64,000 nt of DNA from Laetiporus sulphureus 93-53. Its lineage: Eukaryota; Basidiomycota; Agaricomycetes; Polyporales; Laetiporaceae. The DNA lies in the NCBI RefSeq assembly GCF_001632365.1, contig NW_024468550.1:124001-188000 (forward strand). The letters run 5' to 3'. Each line of letters begins with the position of its first letter. The stretch's first letter is position 1. The position numbers and the translations under genes are program-made. The notes beneath the pieces are model-generated. The model worked only from the letters and a program-made list of their open reading frames with translations, had not been told where the DNA came from and did not search any database. This document shows positions 37,114-49,190 of the stretch, piece after piece.

Positions 37114-39973
37114 CAGGTACGGCGGCGTGGTACGCATGTATACGATTGGCTGGTTTCTATCGCACTTTGGTATACTATTGTATGCTACAGATTGACTTTT
37201 AAGTATGACAACAGCTCGGAATGCCAAGTTGCAGAGTGCACGCCTACTTATCACAGCAGTACGGAAAGAGGGATCTCGTCGACAGATCCCTATAGACAGT
37301 TGAGCATGGGACAGAAAAGAAATTTGCCGAAGGACAGGAATCGACCACAGAGATGACCAGCATCATGGAGACGAGTTAGTCGACGGTGTCCTTAGGTGTC
37401 AGGCGAGTCAGAAGTCAAAGTACCGCATTATTGATATCTGATTGCATGCCACCAGAGTCCAACAAAATCGACGACAAACGCTCCCGTCTATTCCTCTGCA
37501 GTGTTTTCATGCATCATGATCCTCTTCCAACTAGGCATCTCGACCATCATGATATGTGAGAGTACGTTCCAGAGCTTTCTGCCTCTTCCACTATCTGCAC
37601 GCATTTTCCGCACGTGCTATCCTCATCGAAACAACCCGGCTGCAGATGCTTGTCTACAAAGTCTTTGAGGGGTGTGAGCACACCGAAACTATATACGATA
37701 AGGTGCGCACAGCCTGGCTCCTGCAGCCCGGCTTAATATCTCCTAGAGTCCGCATATAGATCAAGTTATACTCTCGCGCTCGTCACACCCCCAACTTGCA
37801 GGATTCGTGTCTGGATCAGGGTAGATCTCGCTAAGACGCATTTCTCGATATCTTCGCGAGTCAAGCCATCGAGGGGCAGGCGATGAAGTTGAGACTTGAA
37901 ACCGCGATACGCGGTGGTGAGGATGGAGTCTGCTCTAGTGATATAGGGGGTTCATGGCTCCAATAAAACCTCCACTTGAAGCTTGAAAACATCATTGAGC
38001 TTCTTTGTGTTGAACCCCATCGGTAGAGGTTCGCCGTGAAGCAGAAGTCGAACATGCCTTACAAGGGTTTTAATCACTTTTCCATGCATAATCATTAGGT
38101 CCTAGATCATACTGTCAGGTAGAACAAGGCGTCGCCGCAGACATCATCGCGTTCATACAGCCGGATCAGGGCTGCAAACCTGATTTTCGCGCGGAGGAGC
38201 TCGGCATGATTAGACGACATAGTGAGTCATCAACGTAGTCATTTGCAAGTCAAGGTCATGCTATCATTGCTACCAGCAGCTTTATTGCGCTACATTTTCA
38301 ACAAGCGCAGGAGGTGCTCTTGGCTGTCGGATACGCGCACTACGGGACACTCATCCATCACCTCACCAAAATTCAGCAGGGGTACCTCCAATAGTCCCTA
38401 GAATGCCGAGGAAGCTGCGCGGCAGGACGGATCACTTGAACGCGGAAGGCGAGTGTGTGCGATCATGGCGATATTTCCTTTTGTGGTCCAGCACTCGTTG
38501 TCTTGAATAATAGCACCAGGAGTACCTTGTGAGGGAGGGCCATCAATTCGCGGTCACTTGCTGGATGCGGTGGAGACAGCTGTCAACAAGGCTTGGGCCG
38601 ACATAAGCAATGCGACTGCGGCAGGGTCAGGTCGACAATTTTTGCAGGAAGAAAGTTAATGCAGGAGGCTTCTAGACGGCGAATAGGTGAGTATATGCGC
38701 CCCAAATCCAACCAGTCCCGGTCCCTATGTGACCATTGTCTCTTCTTTCGATATTATGAGCTGCCACAGATGGGCGTTCGCACATCCAGGAAAAATTGAT
38801 ATGCTAAGAAAAACTTTGTCGTAAGCATTCAAAGTCATCTGCAAGCTCGTTTGTGCTAATATTCACCATATGGTGCCTGTAGTGCGATTGTTTCCAGCGC
38901 ATGACATACGCAAGCAGTCCTCGTTTGCAAGAGGCCCGTATGTGCGTCTTCCACCTCGGACCAGACGCGTATAATGCGTTTCATTTCTCACAAAGGAAAG
39001 CATTGTGACGAACTGGACTAGGTCGTCAGTCCACCGTCGCTGCCGACAATCAAGCTACCGATCCTTCTCGAATACTAGAGGGCCGGCTGGCCTAGTCGAG
39101 CTCCATACTCGACTCGCCGATGATGAGGCAGCACCTCGGGCCCGACTTCAGAAACATGAGCGCATGAGCTCCCAATTCATTGGAAGACAGATCCGACGAA
39201 TGAGACAGCGGGTACTGGGCCGTCGGCATGGGTAAGCGCCATTACTGGCTGAAGCGTGTTACACGTCTGGGCTTTGGCAAGAAGGCCGGAACTCGAGGCC
39301 ACAATTTACTAGCATAGAACGCCGTCGGCGGCAGTACTTGTCAATAAAGATAGCGCAGCGGCGCTCGGATCGAAAGGCGAGAGCTCCGTCGCACTCTGCT
39401 GTAAGAATGGACAGGTTCTGGCCGCGGGTCGACGAAACGCTGCAATACGTATTGGAAGCTGTCGCCGCTGTTGAACAACTCCCAGATGGCCGTACAATCT
39501 CCACCAGTCGAGTCATAGCAAGCATGAAACTACCAACGTGCGCGTGGCCGTATGGACTATGGCGCCGATGCTGTGCAATACTGTTACACAGTTCGCGCTA
39601 GGCGATGCACAAACAACGATGTCGATTGGCAGCATCACAGTATGAGTTAGAATGAGCCGCCGACCGTTGCCAAATGCAGGCTCGGAGCAGACGGCCACCT
39701 GCGGCTGATACGTGAAGGAGCGAGTCATCGTCGTACCACATGCAATGCAAATAACGGCATCGTGCCATGCTGCAGCATTCGCGCACCGAGGATGACTTGA
39801 TCCGAACGGCTATGCGCGGACTCATCGACAACGTTCGAGGAGGCGTGTCTACGCTGTTATTCATAGCATCGACTTGATGATTGCCCTGGCTTGGAATTGT
39901 CTGGGGGCTGGCCAGGGTCGAGACGGACCATGACGCGCGCGCCAATCGCCGCCCCATCTGATTATCGGTCGCA
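37114..39973. other. Gene-poor intergenic region with a coding-like remnant
   Basis: About 2.9 kb. On the minus strand at about 38055-37800 one frame reads like a protein fragment (LLLHGEPLPMGFNTKKLNDV, then after a stop TPYITRADSILTTAYRGF and LHRLPLDGLTREDIEKCVLA), but I cannot name the family. Elsewhere only short frames are present, including GC-rich ones at 39000-39700 with no recognisable motif. No transposon hallmarks were seen. The right end is the gpd promoter. Confidence 0.45.
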
Positions 39974-40056
39974 TATATATGCGTCGCTCCTCCTTTCTCT
40001 CCTCCTCACCATCTCCCGTCTGCCCCCGTCCCATCCAACCACAACACTCGTCCATC
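39974..40056 (+). promoter_or_regulatory. gpd core promoter: TATA box and CT-rich leader
   Basis: TATATAT at 39974-39980 is followed by an unbroken pyrimidine-rich run (about 39984-40030) and then the ATG at 40057. A TATA box plus CT-rich block is the usual core of strongly expressed fungal glycolytic genes. Confidence 0.7.
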
Positions 40057-41370
<1,314 letters not shown>

Positions 41371-41856
41371 ACAGGAGGCGTAGAGATGTCGGACGTGTGA
41401 AGGAAGAAGTCTGTAGTACTGTAATGTCTGAAGCCAAATAGAATGTGCACGATATCCGCCTTCCCTCCTACCGTGCAGGCTTAGTTGTACTACCGGGTTC
41501 CATACGGTCGTGGCCCTCGCAGTTGCATTCACGACTTTTGCAGGCGTCCACCCGAAACACGCAGAACAATGTGGTGGATGTCGTGTTTACGAGAATGGTC
41601 GCTTACAATGAATGCAAAGGGATCATTTAATGGACGTCCGTAGTGGCTAATCATGAATCAGCGCTCAGCATTAGCTATTTCGCCACACCATACATTTTTG
41701 CTAAAGGTGAAGGACCAAAACCTTTTCGATAAATGACATCATCCACGCGCGACGCGTCGATCACGTGACAAGCGCGTCTCGCTTCGCCACTTGGTGAGCG
41801 CTCATACAAGCGCGCGAGACTGTCCACTCGAACCGCCTCGCAAAGCAGCCCACACG
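41371..41856. other. Intergenic region between gpd and the KPRKS-repeat gene
   Basis: About 490 bases that should contain the gpd 3' UTR and terminator and the promoter of the next gene. No TATA box or extra coding region was identified. Confidence 0.45.
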
Positions 41857-44046
41857 ATGCCGGACGACTTTTCCGTCGCGAAAAGCCGCGCGAAACGCGT
41901 TGAACGCATTCAATCCCGCTTTCGGGACAGAGGAGGGTAAGTGGCCGTCGCTCCGAGCGGTCTCGCGCGCCTGACGCACAGCAGGGTGTTCGTGCCGGAG
42001 ACGCATAACCCGCTCCTCGACAAGCTCCTCGCGCGTGGCGTGAACGGAGAGTCGCCGACAAAGGCTCAGAGGCGCAAGAGCATACTTCAGGGATCACCGG
42101 TTTCGCGTCGCAAGAGTGTATATCGTGGCCACGATAGGGATGATGGTGTCGATGGAGGGGCAGAGATGACTTTGAACAAGGTGGTGGCGAAACCTCGGAA
42201 GAGCATAGGTGCAGGAAAAGCGCCTCCAAAGCCTCGAAAGAGCATACGCACAGAGAAGGCAGCTTTGAAGCCTCGGAAGAGTGTAGGTGCTCTGAAGCCT
42301 CGGAAGAGTGCTGGCCAAGCGAAGAAGTCTATTGATGCCGTCGAGACTGGGGAGACCACACGAGACATGGTTGAAGAAAAGGCGGGCCGACGGAAATCAA
42401 TAGCAGGTTCTGTATGATCGCTCTAGCGCGGGAAAGCTTACACTAACACGATAATTCCAGCAACTGACAAGAAGCGCAGCACCAAAGTGAACGGTCAGCC
42501 TGAAGTCGAAGACGTGGACAAAATAACAGGAGGTGAGAAGATGCCAAGTACATCCACACATCATCTCTCTCGGCATCCTCATGCAGTGCCTACGGAACCT
42601 CAAGAGAAGGCCAAAGGCTCTCGGACTGCTACGACTGGCAAGAAAGAATCCTCCATAGCAACTGTGCAGCATGCGAAAGGTACTAGCATCGCTCACTAAC
42701 GTCAAATTCACGTGAATTACTGACAGCATTTACAGACAGCACCAAGCCGCTTTCCAACAAGAAAGTTGCGAAGCCACGGTCTCAAACTGCCCGTGACCAC
42801 GCTCCGTTACCATCTACGCAACCGGCAGCACCTAAGCACAAGCCGGCCGATGCCGCAGCTGCAAAGCCACAATCTCGAAGAGCTATTGACGACGCTCCAC
42901 TTTCACCAGTTGCATCGACACGGCCCAAGCGCAAGCCTGCCAACGCCACAGTCAGCACTTCAAGAGTGATGCTGGAGCGTTCTCACGAGGAATTAGCCCC
43001 CTTGGAAGCGATACCCAGCAGCGATAGCGACACCCCGCTCATGTATATGATACAAAGTGCGCAATGGCATGAAAAGAAGCGAAAAGCAGCAGAATCCGCT
43101 CCAGGTTGGCGCATATGCTGGATGAATAAGAGATGATGTTACTGATGACTACTGTAGAACCGCCTCGGAAACGTCTACGAGACACTAACGATGACAATAT
43201 GACCGGAAAGCATTCAAAGAGCGAGCGGACTACCGAGCGCAAGGGTAGCAGATCGAAAGCTCACAACTCCAAGGCTGGCGGCAAGCTTCGCGCTAGTCAA
43301 ACCCCTTTGCATAGCACGATGGACAGCATGGAAATAGATGAGCCCAAGGAGATAGATGAGTTGCGCTCAAAGAATGAGAGGATGACCGACAGGCCACGAA
43401 GACGACGGAGTCTCCCTCAACTACCTAACTCAGACGATGAGGAAATGCTCGCAGGATCATCCAACAGGAGCACTGCGGCACAGCGACCAAGAGGGGCGGC
43501 GGTCAAGAAGCGGCGTAGAGAAGAAAAGGAAGACGAAGCTCTGATGGAGGCCGTACAACGCGACGAAGAGGAGGACGAAGCAGCCGTCCCGCCGCGCAAA
43601 CGACCTAAGGTTCCTCGCACTACCGCCAAGAAAGCCTCACGTCCAGCTGAGGCTCTGGTAGACATACCAAGAGGCAACGGTGGGTCTAAGCGACCAACCA
43701 GCAAGAGCGACGGTGCAAAACCCGCATCTGGATCCTCTTCTAAGAAGACGTCGCAAACGCGCGCGGCGCACAAGAGCAATGTCAAGACTGCTAAGTGGGT
43801 GAGCGTCCTCTCTCTACTCAAGCTCTGCTCAGTCATGGCATCGTAGGCGTTCGGACGGCAAGGAGAACCGCCCTCCAGCGGCGGCACAGAAGGCGGTGCG
43901 CAAGCTCAGGCCGAAGCCCAGGGTGAGTTGGGATAGTGCTGATGCTGCAATCGTCTGACGGAGAGCAATAGCCGAGGTTGTCGATGTTCCCTGCTCCGCC
44001 ACCCGTTGTCGATGCTGATGACGACCCCATTGACTTCCTCTCATGA
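41857..44046 (+). CDS. Basic, disordered nuclear-type protein with (R/K)KS repeats
   Basis: A multi-exon gene for roughly 600 residues; I do not recognise a named family. Exon 1 (41857-41936) gives MPDDFSVAKSRAKRVERIQS, and the join to 41985 gives GGVFVPETHNPLLDKLLARG, which looks like a conserved short motif. Then come at least eight (R/K)KS(I/V/A) units: RRKSILQ, RRKSVYR, PRKSIGA, PRKSIRT, PRKSVGA, PRKSAGQ, KKSIDA and RRKSIAG. Later exons are Lys/Arg/Ser/Pro-rich with many NLS-like clusters (KKRRREEKEDE, PPRKRPKVPRTT), and the tail ends DDDPIDFLS. Composition suggests a chromatin or nuclear scaffold protein. The repeated basic-Ser sites resemble Aurora or PKA consensus sites, but that is inference. 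Placed between gpd and NDUFA6 with no functional hint. Confidence 0.7.
42189..42312 (+). repeat. Imperfect tandem repeat encoding KPRKS units
   Basis: Four copies of a CCTCGGAAGAGYRTAGG-like word at irregular spacing of about 18-50 bases, each encoding PRKS(I/V/A). The repeat units differ at third positions, so the protein motif is better kept than the DNA. Confidence 0.6.
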
Positions 44047-44274
44047 TTGGTCCGAGTAGAGATGTTACTCATATCAATAGAGACTTTCCGCAATGACCTC
44101 AATCCGGACTTGCATGTGTATTCCTAGCTATGTATTGCAGTAGTTGTTGTGTTATCGCGCAAGTGATGGAGGAACAAGCTCAATGTAGTTCGTGTTCGAC
44201 ATCTCGCATGCGTATTCGCACAGACTGTATGATTCAAGGTGCGATGACGCTGCACATGCTTGATCGCCTCTATG

Positions 44275-44780
44275 TTACACGACTCCTGATGCAGCAGGAA
44301 CAACAGCATCCTCGTCCCGTCCTGCATAGGGCGAGCCTGAGCAACCAGAACACAACCGCGCAACATTCAGCCCACACACCTTCCAAGAACTTCTGCATAA
44401 ATGTGCGCGGTGGTCTCGACTTGTCTTCGAGGAGGATGCCCATGACATGATCGGGCTGCTTCCAGACGTTCATCGTCTCCTGGTACTCCTGCCTGCCCTT
44501 GAGGATGAGCACGTCGATGACGCGTTTATCCGTGACATAGCGGTTCTGCTCGAACTTTTTGCGGATGCAATGGCGGAAGTATTGTGGAGTGACCGACATC
44601 GAATACACTGAGACGATATCTGGTACCTGCGGGAAGGGATCAATGGGGTAGGCGAGGTGGAGCAGAGGTGCGTACCCCGCGGTACCAGTCTCTGTAGAGC
44701 TGGATGACCCGTCTGCGCGCCTCCTCTGGGCTGGCGGAGATGTGGGTCGTCCGGGCGAGGCGAGAAGGGATGGTGGTCAT
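44275..44780 (-). CDS. NDUFA6: Complex I accessory subunit NDUFA6/B14 (LYR protein)
   Basis: Three exons: 44780-44676, 44626-44380 and 44336-44275. The protein of about 137 residues starts MTTIPSRLARTTHISASPEE and carries the LYR motif in VIQLYRDWYRGVPDIV. The rest matches the family: FRHCIRKKFEQNRYVTDKRV, GRQEYQETMNVWKQPDHVMG and RTFMQKFLEG. The last intron is only 43 nt, and splicing it out gives the end SPYAGRDEDAVVPAASGVV; left in, the frame runs on into unrelated sequence. In the family this is a mitochondrial inner-membrane complex I matrix-arm subunit that binds the acyl carrier protein through the LYR fold. It is divergent with the PDAP1-like gene. Confidence 0.93.
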
Positions 44781-44960
44781 GGCAGAGAGCGTCGAGTAGG
44801 TGAACGCGAGGCGGGCCACCGAGCGTGTCACTCCGCGTCCTTCCGCAAAAGGCAACCTCTGTGTTTACTCATGTGATCCATAATATTCCTTGCAGCAGCG
44901 CTCGTTTGTCCCTCCCTGCTCTCTATCGCCCATCTTCCCTAATCGTACACAGTAATCGCA
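44781..44960. promoter_or_regulatory. Divergent promoter between NDUFA6 and the PDAP1-like gene
   Basis: 180 bases between two divergent ATGs. No TATA box is evident. As with RPA49/SET2, this looks like a compact housekeeping bidirectional promoter. Confidence 0.5.
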
Positions 44961-45929
44961 ATGGCTCGCGGCGGATACAAGCTGAAACGCGGCGGTGGAA
45001 GAAAGTATGCATTATATAGTGGAAATCGTAGAAGAGAACGATGCTAATGATCTGTTCGCGATTGGCAGCTTCAGGTGCGCCACAGGCGGGTAGTTTGACT
45101 CATTGAGCATTGACCAGACTGCACTCGCAGCAAACACCTCGTTCTCGATGAGAATGGAACTGCCGTAGCTGTCGATCGATGGTAGGTTTATATCCTTTGC
45201 TTGCATCACTGACAAAACGCTCATCCTCCGACCAGGGGCGCTCGCGAGAAGCGAGAGAGCGACAACGACTCGGAAGAGGAAGAAGAGTCTGAAGAGGAGA
45301 CTGACGAAGAGTCGGATGAAGCCCCTGTTACGGGCAGCAGCGCCCAGCAGCCCGAGCTGTCGCGCGTCGAACGGAAAGAGATCAAGAAGAAGAAGGCGCT
45401 GGCGAAGCAGAAGCAGGAGGAGGAGTCAGATGAGGACGAAGAAGGCCGGGATCCTCTGCTCGCGAATCCCAACATTGCTACTAAGAAGATGAACATCGCG
45501 GACCTCGATGCGCCCCGCGAGCTGTCGCGTCGCGAGAGGTAAACCTTTCCTGTTTATGGGACATCTTTACATTGCTAACGTTGTGTTTAGAGACGAGAAG
45601 GAGAAAAAGGAGGCGAAGGAACGATATTGGAAGGTAAGCCGTCCGCCCTGCCAGCGTCGATGCGCCATTTCATATGTTCATGCCCTGCTATCTGCAGCTT
45701 CATGAACAAGGCAAGACCGATCAGGCAAAGGCCGACCTCGCACGCCTCGCGAAGATCCGTGCCGAGCGCGATGCCGCGCAAGCGAAACGGAAGGCAGAGA
45801 CTGAAGGTAAGGAAATGGTTTCCTCGTGCCTCATCTTACCATAGCTCACTCTCTTCTGTACCTTCAGCGAAAGGGGCAGAAGTAGAAGCGAAGAGGAAAG
45901 AGGCGGCGGCAAGAGGAAAGCGCATATAG
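44961..45929 (+). CDS. PDAP1/HASPP28-type casein-kinase-substrate phosphoprotein
   Basis: ATG at 44961 starts MARGGYKLKRGGGRK. Exon 1 ends at 45005, then comes a 6-nt exon (45069-45074), then the exon beginning CAAACACC; together they read NFSKHLVLDENGTAVAVDRW, then GAREKRES. A long acidic Ser/Glu block follows (ESDNDSEEEEESEEETDEES). The conserved C-terminal part is ANPNIATKKMNIADLDAPRE, LSRREREEKEKKEAKERYW, LHEQGKTDQAKADLARLAKI and a Lys/Ala tail ending GKRI. This matches the 28-kDa heat- and acid-stable phosphoprotein family, small cytosolic proteins associated with RNA and phosphorylated by casein kinase 2. The molecular role is poorly defined. Length of about 200 residues is normal. Confidence 0.88.
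45069..45074 (+). other. 6-nt micro-exon of the PDAP1-like gene
   Basis: CTTCAG between an acceptor TTGGCAG and a donor GTGCGC. It encodes the core of the conserved Asn-Phe-Ser after the Gly/Arg-rich N-terminus and is needed to join exon 1 in frame to the SKHLVLDENG exon. Confidence 0.65.
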
Positions 45930-46335
45930 CGACCGAGTTCATTTCTGTCGTTATTTCTATACATCTAAACGGAAATGCTATGTCGCGCACGCATTGGTGC
46001 AATACCATAATTCAGTCCTCAAAGAATGAACGATATGCGACGATGCTGTGCATGTCTGCTAGCAAATGGTCAACCGCGGCATCACACTTACAACAGCAAG
46101 GGTGGTAAGGGAACCTTGGACGTGAGCTTGTCTGTTTGAACATTTCAGGCGTGTGAGACCAAGGTGTCCCGCATGCGCATGAGCCCTGTCAACCGCGAGA
46201 GACCCTCACGGAACCGTCCTGGGATGGCGCAGAGATGCTCGAATTCATTATTGTGCGCAGGGTGACAGAAAACTTGATATACTGAGCCCTATATTGGGAT
46301 TCTGTTGATATATTTCCACTCATGCATACGAACTT
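45930..46335. other. Convergent 3' intergenic region
   Basis: About 400 bases between the PDAP1-like gene (+) and the PPR-like gene (-). 3' UTRs are expected; nothing else was seen. Confidence 0.45.
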
Positions 46336-48876
46336 CTACCTAGATCTATGTACGAACGCGTAACGCAGCTCTCTAAACTTTTTCAATCTCATGATACTCC
46401 TGTCCATATCCTTATCCGTCGGCATATGACTCGGGCCGACCCACTCGCATAACCAATCCATCAGCCGCTCATACTGACTCTTCCCGCTCAACACATGCTC
46501 GAAGAGCGGCGGGTCCATCCCAACCTCCGCCCAGTACACGAGCACCGTCGCGACTGTCCTTTGAGACGGCTTCACGTTCAGCCGGCGCATCCAAGCGAGC
46601 ACAAGCGGGATGTGTGGGATAAGCGACTCGGCCGCAAGCAGCTCAATGTATGCGCGGAAAAACACATCGTTGGGAATGATCTGGGAGAATACCGATGGGA
46701 CATTGGAGGGGGGAGCAGGCGAGGTGGAGTTGGTGTTCTCTTCGGCGACGGAGACCTCGCGCCCCATCACCGTGCGGTAAAAGTCTGTAACGGGGAAGAA
46801 CGCGCAGAAATCGCCTGACGGGCGCGTCGCGTATATGGGGCTCTTGACCTCGCGCAACTCTGGCCAGCTCTCCATCATGATTTCGTTCACGATCTTCAGC
46901 GTGACTTGCCCCGCGCGCTCACCATTCCACACGCCCGTGCTTGGCCTATTCGAGTATATCATATTCAGGATCTGTGCCCCGCGCGCAGAAAATGTCTTGC
47001 TTCCCGGTGGGGGCTTGAGCAGCCGTCCGAGGCCCATCTCGACGAGCACGCCGCGGATGGACGGGTTGCACTTGCCTGCGAGACGCGCAGTCCTGAGCAG
47101 GATGGTGAGCGTGTAGTGATCCGGGCGCACATCGAACAGTGGCTCCAGTTGCTCCCAGAGCACGAAGATGGTATCATACCGCCCCGTCCGCTGCAGGCAA
47201 CGCATCAAGACGTTGATGCTTTGCGTGTCGAGGCGTGTGCGCGGATTCAAGCCAGATTGAGACACGTCTAGCGCATTGGTGGTGGATCCTAGAGATTGAG
47301 TACTTTGCTTCCGTTCGGAGATTGACAGTAGTAATTTAACGGCCTCGGATGCCCGGCCACCCATAACCAGTGCCTCGACGCCGGCGCTGACCGTGAACCT
47401 GTTCATAGCAGCTGTGTTATTTTTGATTCTATCCCAGATGCGCAAGGCGTTGACGTAGTCATTCCGCACAATGAGAGCACGCATGGAGAATACAATGAAG
47501 AGCATCTCGCGATGCAGGAGAGGATGTTGTGACTGAGCTTGGTGGAGCATGGGAAGGATGTTCTCCGAGCGCATCTTCCGGTCCCGCGCCGCCACGAGCA
47601 GAGAATTTCGCCATACAACGTGAGTGGACATGATGTTGCCTGCACGACGGTGAGGGACAGGCGAGGCGTCATTTCTTCCCGTCTCTTCCGCTGCAGAGTG
47701 CGATGAAGGAGTGCCATCACGACTGGAAGCGGAGCTGCGTTGCTTATGTTCTTTTGATCTGGCAGGCAGTGCATCCTGCGGCGAAGACTTTTTCTGAAGG
47801 TACTGGAGTAGCTCGTCCACGGAGTGGAACCCGAGCAGGTATCGCGCTTCGGACTTGATCGTCGTGGGGCCCGGCTTGATGAATAAGCGCGACACCTTAC
47901 GCGAAGACGGAGGCACACGAAATCCTGACGGCAGGTGGACGTTGAGGAGCGACAGGCACCGCCGTGCATCCGAGCGTCGTTTCGCATACTCGAATACCCT
48001 GAGGAGACGCGTAAGATGTTGCACCGTCGGCTCGAAGTCATGCCGCACAATCCGTCGCATGAGCACGCGTCCGAGGATGGTCGTAACGAACGCGCTTCCG
48101 AGGAGCGCGCTGACGGTCGCCTGGTTCAGGCGCAGATTGTGCTTGTCCATCGCCCTAATGATAGCGCAGGCTGGGATACTGACCTCCTTACTGGCGGACG
48201 CGTACGCAAGCATCTGCAACATCGCCCAGAACTCGTGCTCATGCGGCGGAACATGCTCGTAGAAGTCCAAAAAGGCAGCTACGACGCGCCTCAGAGGAAC
48301 AAACAGCGAGTGCTCAGCAAGCCAGCAGGCAGTAATGATGAACAGCATGGGCTGCATGTGAATGGGCGTGGAGGGGAAATGATGATATGCCAAAGCTAGG
48401 GCCTGCAGGGCATCTTCCTCGGTTGCAACTTGAGAACAGAGCAAGTGGAAGACAAGCCAAGTGGGGAGAGTCTTTGACGAGCTCGGTGTCGGAACGCTCG
48501 GATGTCGCGTCAAGTCTAGCGCGGGGATGACGATATCTTTGTCTGCGATGAATTCCATCGAGGCATTCCAGTTAGCAGCCATAACGAGCGGGCGCCATCG
48601 TTTCATCTGATTAACATGTATCCCAGACCGATTGAGAGTGTAGACGGGGAGAAAACCCGCTGGAAACCTCGCGAGCCAGTTGAGCGAGTCGAAGAGGGGA
48701 TCGTCGCATTTTCTGCCATAGTATCGAGAGACGCGGTATAACCTCGTCATCAATCCCGCATGGCGACTGGTCGTGGCGGGTGTATATGGTTGCAAAGATT
48801 TTGTCTTTTCCGCAACAACGGAGAATGCGCGAAACGGACTCTTCGTCGGTGCACGAACAAATCCGTTCACCCACAT
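46336..48876 (-). CDS. Pentatricopeptide-repeat-like protein, probably mitochondrial, 846 aa, single exon
   Basis: An intronless frame from ATG at 48876, with a stop codon directly before it in frame. The N-terminus is basic, Ser/Thr/Arg-rich and almost free of acids (VRAPTKSPFRAFSVVAEKTK, SRYYGRK), like a mitochondrial targeting peptide. The body consists of helix pairs resembling degenerate fungal PPR units, for example TQSINVLMRCLQRTGRYDTI with VLWEQL, HYTLTILLRTARLAGKCN, and NRFTVSAGVEALVMGGRASE. A final unit has VLAWMRRLNVKPSQRTVATV. Fungal PPR proteins act in mitochondrial RNA processing, stability or translation; the target cannot be read from the sequence. A linker at about residues 370-410 is low-complexity. 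Having no intron is unusual beside its neighbours. Divergent with the RRM/SR gene. Confidence 0.75.
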   Translation of the reverse strand: MWVNGFVRAPTKSPFRAFSVVAEKTKSLQPYTPATTSRHAGLMTRLYRVSRYYGRKCDDPLFDSLNWLARFPAGFLPVYTLNRSGIHVNQMKRWRPLVMAANWNASMEFIADKDIVIPALDLTRHPSVPTPSSSKTLPTWLVFHLLCSQVATEEDALQALALAYHHFPSTPIHMQPMLFIITACWLAEHSLFVPLRRVVAAFLDFYEHVPPHEHEFWAMLQMLAYASASKEVSIPACAIIRAMDKHNLRLNQATVSALLGSAFVTTILGRVLMRRIVRHDFEPTVQHLTRLLRVFEYAKRRSDARRCLSLLNVHLPSGFRVPPSSRKVSRLFIKPGPTTIKSEARYLLGFHSVDELLQYLQKKSSPQDALPARSKEHKQRSSASSRDGTPSSHSAAEETGRNDASPVPHRRAGNIMSTHVVWRNSLLVAARDRKMRSENILPMLHQAQSQHPLLHREMLFIVFSMRALIVRNDYVNALRIWDRIKNNTAAMNRFTVSAGVEALVMGGRASEAVKLLLSISERKQSTQSLGSTTNALDVSQSGLNPRTRLDTQSINVLMRCLQRTGRYDTIFVLWEQLEPLFDVRPDHYTLTILLRTARLAGKCNPSIRGVLVEMGLGRLLKPPPGSKTFSARGAQILNMIYSNRPSTGVWNGERAGQVTLKIVNEIMMESWPELREVKSPIYATRPSGDFCAFFPVTDFYRTVMGREVSVAEENTNSTSPAPPSNVPSVFSQIIPNDVFFRAYIELLAAESLIPHIPLVLAWMRRLNVKPSQRTVATVLVYWAEVGMDPPLFEHVLSGKSQYERLMDWLCEWVGPSHMPTDKDMDRSIMRLKKFRELRYAFVHRSR

Positions 48877-49190
48877 TCATCTGCAGGGCAGCGTCTGAGT
48901 TGCATTCCAACAGCGAACAGCCTGCTACCCACCGGCAAAACTGCACTGACCGAGGGAGAGCATGAAGTCGGCTGCAAAAAGGCGATCGCAGCAGCGTCAA
49001 GGACGGCGCGGGTATCGGCAGCAGCTCTGCTCATTGAGGAGAGGCATGGTTTGACTGTCGCCACAGAGCAAACAACGCCAAATACACAGGCGCTGATGGC
49101 AACCTCAGCCGGAAACTCGGCCTTTGACCTGCTCGTGGTCTGCGCCTTTCGCTCCGCCATTATCGACGACGGCGACTGCTGGCACCAATT
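48877..49190. promoter_or_regulatory. Divergent promoter region between the PPR-like gene and the RRM/SR gene
   Basis: 314 bases between two divergent ATGs. A minus-strand frame continues through it (48611-49000) in a different frame from the PPR protein, with no sign of being an upstream exon. No TATA box was seen. Confidence 0.4.

Noticed and set aside
38279..38297. Near match of CAGCTTTATTGYGCTACA to a site at 30239-30257 inside the GMC pseudogene, suggesting a third GMC copy
   Set aside because: Only about 18 bases match, neighbouring frames show no GMC blocks, and such a match is expected about once by chance in a window of this size.
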